NCBI GenBank assembly: GCA_041984885.1
Contig: JBHIXH010000007.1
Span: forward strand, 1-64,000
Reading direction: 5' to 3'
Source: UBA4486 sp041984885
GTDB taxonomy: Bacteria > Pseudomonadota > Gammaproteobacteria > Eutrophobiales > Eutrophobiaceae
DNA: 64,000 nucleotides
The notes beneath the pieces are model-generated. The model was given only the letters and a program-made list of their open reading frames with translations. It was not told the DNA's origin and ran no database searches. The position numbers were made by a program, and so were the translations under genes. Shown here one piece after another: positions 63,640 to 64,000 of this stretch (its first letter is position 1; each line of letters starts with the position of its first letter).

Positions 63640-64000
63640 CTACGGGACAAGAACCGGGGTTGCTGTCACCGAGCGGTCTTCCAGTAACTGGTGTGCCCGG
63701 CTGGCCTCTTTCAACGGGATTTCTATTGTATCCGGCAATGTAATCTGGTCATTCTTCAGTATGGACAAATAGCGGTTAGCGGCCGTCCTATATTCCACCG
63801 GATCCATTGTGTAATCCGTTAACCTGGGCCGGGTGAGAAAGATTGAACCCTGCTTTGACAGGTCCAGCACATTCAGTGGCTCCGGTGCGCCGGATGCGTT
63901 ACCGAAACTGACGAGCAAGCCCCGCGGTTTTACACATTGCAACGAATCATTAAATGTCATCCTGCCGACGCCATCATAGACGACATCGACGAGTTCGCCC
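63640..64000 (-). CDS. qor: NADPH:quinone oxidoreductase, C-terminal part (cut by window edge)
   Basis: About 120 C-terminal residues of a zinc-independent MDR family quinone oxidoreductase, running off the window. VDVVYDGVGRMTFNDSL, LLVSFGNASGAPEPLN and the final AHQLLEDRSVTATPVLVP match Qor. The Rossmann half and N-terminus are outside. Convergent with the LysR gene. Confidence 0.9.
   Translation of the reverse strand, partial: GELVDVVYDGVGRMTFNDSLQCVKPRGLLVSFGNASGAPEPLNVLDLSKQGSIFLTRPRLTDYTMDPVEYRTAANRYLSILKNDQITLPDTIEIPLKEASRAHQLLEDRSVTATPVLVP

Overview
The window is one continuous stretch of a gammaproteobacterial chromosome. The block hflC-hflK-hflX-hfq-miaA-mutL-amiB-tsaE-nnr, then orn, read on one strand, is the classic gammaproteobacterial hfq superoperon. 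The fused AAK-GNAT argA, the clpS-clpA pair and the small SRP RNA beside dnaX fit the same class. A PEP-CTERM protein suggests a free-living, envelope- or polysaccharide-producing environmental lineage rather than an enteric one. Genus cannot be settled from the sequence alone. No complete insertion sequence, prophage, integrase or CRISPR array was seen.

Layout. 1-10143 (minus): membrane protease regulators hflC (cut by the window edge) and hflK, GTPase hflX, RNA chaperone hfq, tRNA modification (miaA, tsaE), mismatch repair mutL, cell-separation amidase, NAD(P)HX repair and oligoribonuclease. 10240-11762 (plus): M48 membrane protease coupled to a small c-type cytochrome. 11817-16131 (minus): recR, ybaB, dnaX with a nine-A slippery run, SRP RNA, and a GGDEF-EAL protein. 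16183-18166: bioA, tRNA-Ser(GGA), and an unusual field of tRNA-Ser fragments and tandem hairpins. 18166-25736: isocitrate lyase, a divergent LysR regulator, clpS-clpA and malate synthase G, giving a complete glyoxylate shunt. 25741-32164: argA-argE, ilvD, an acetoacetate-decarboxylase-like protein, a lytic transglycosylase and pgpA. 32369-32766: two small unknown genes. 33015-38926: a four-gene signalling operon (LuxR-type response regulator, TonB-dependent receptor, periplasmic binding-protein-like protein, hybrid histidine kinase with receiver and Hpt-like tail), followed by a convergent PEP-CTERM gene whose upstream region carries sequence motifs resembling one in front of the regulator gene. 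40241-41381: an ion-channel-like protein and small proteins. 41388-48289 (minus): a MoxR/Bat-type operon. 48618-55539 (minus): RND tripartite efflux operon with a downstream AraC regulator. 56238-59527 (minus): ppsR-ppsA. 60744-64000: an active-looking diguanylate cyclase, a secreted NTF2-like protein, a LysR regulator and the C-terminal part of a quinone oxidoreductase.

How the genes fit together. aceA, glcB and ppsA/ppsR form a coherent path for growth on acetate or fatty acids (glyoxylate shunt plus gluconeogenesis). The moxR-bat cluster, the hfl/amiB genes, the RND pump and the lytic transglycosylase all concern the envelope. The 33-39 kb operon looks like a self-contained outer-membrane-to-nucleoid signalling system: receptor, periplasmic binder, multi-step phosphorelay and DNA-binding output. 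It is the best candidate here for an incompletely described system. The tRNA-Ser hairpin field and the dnaX A9 run are the most notable non-coding signals.
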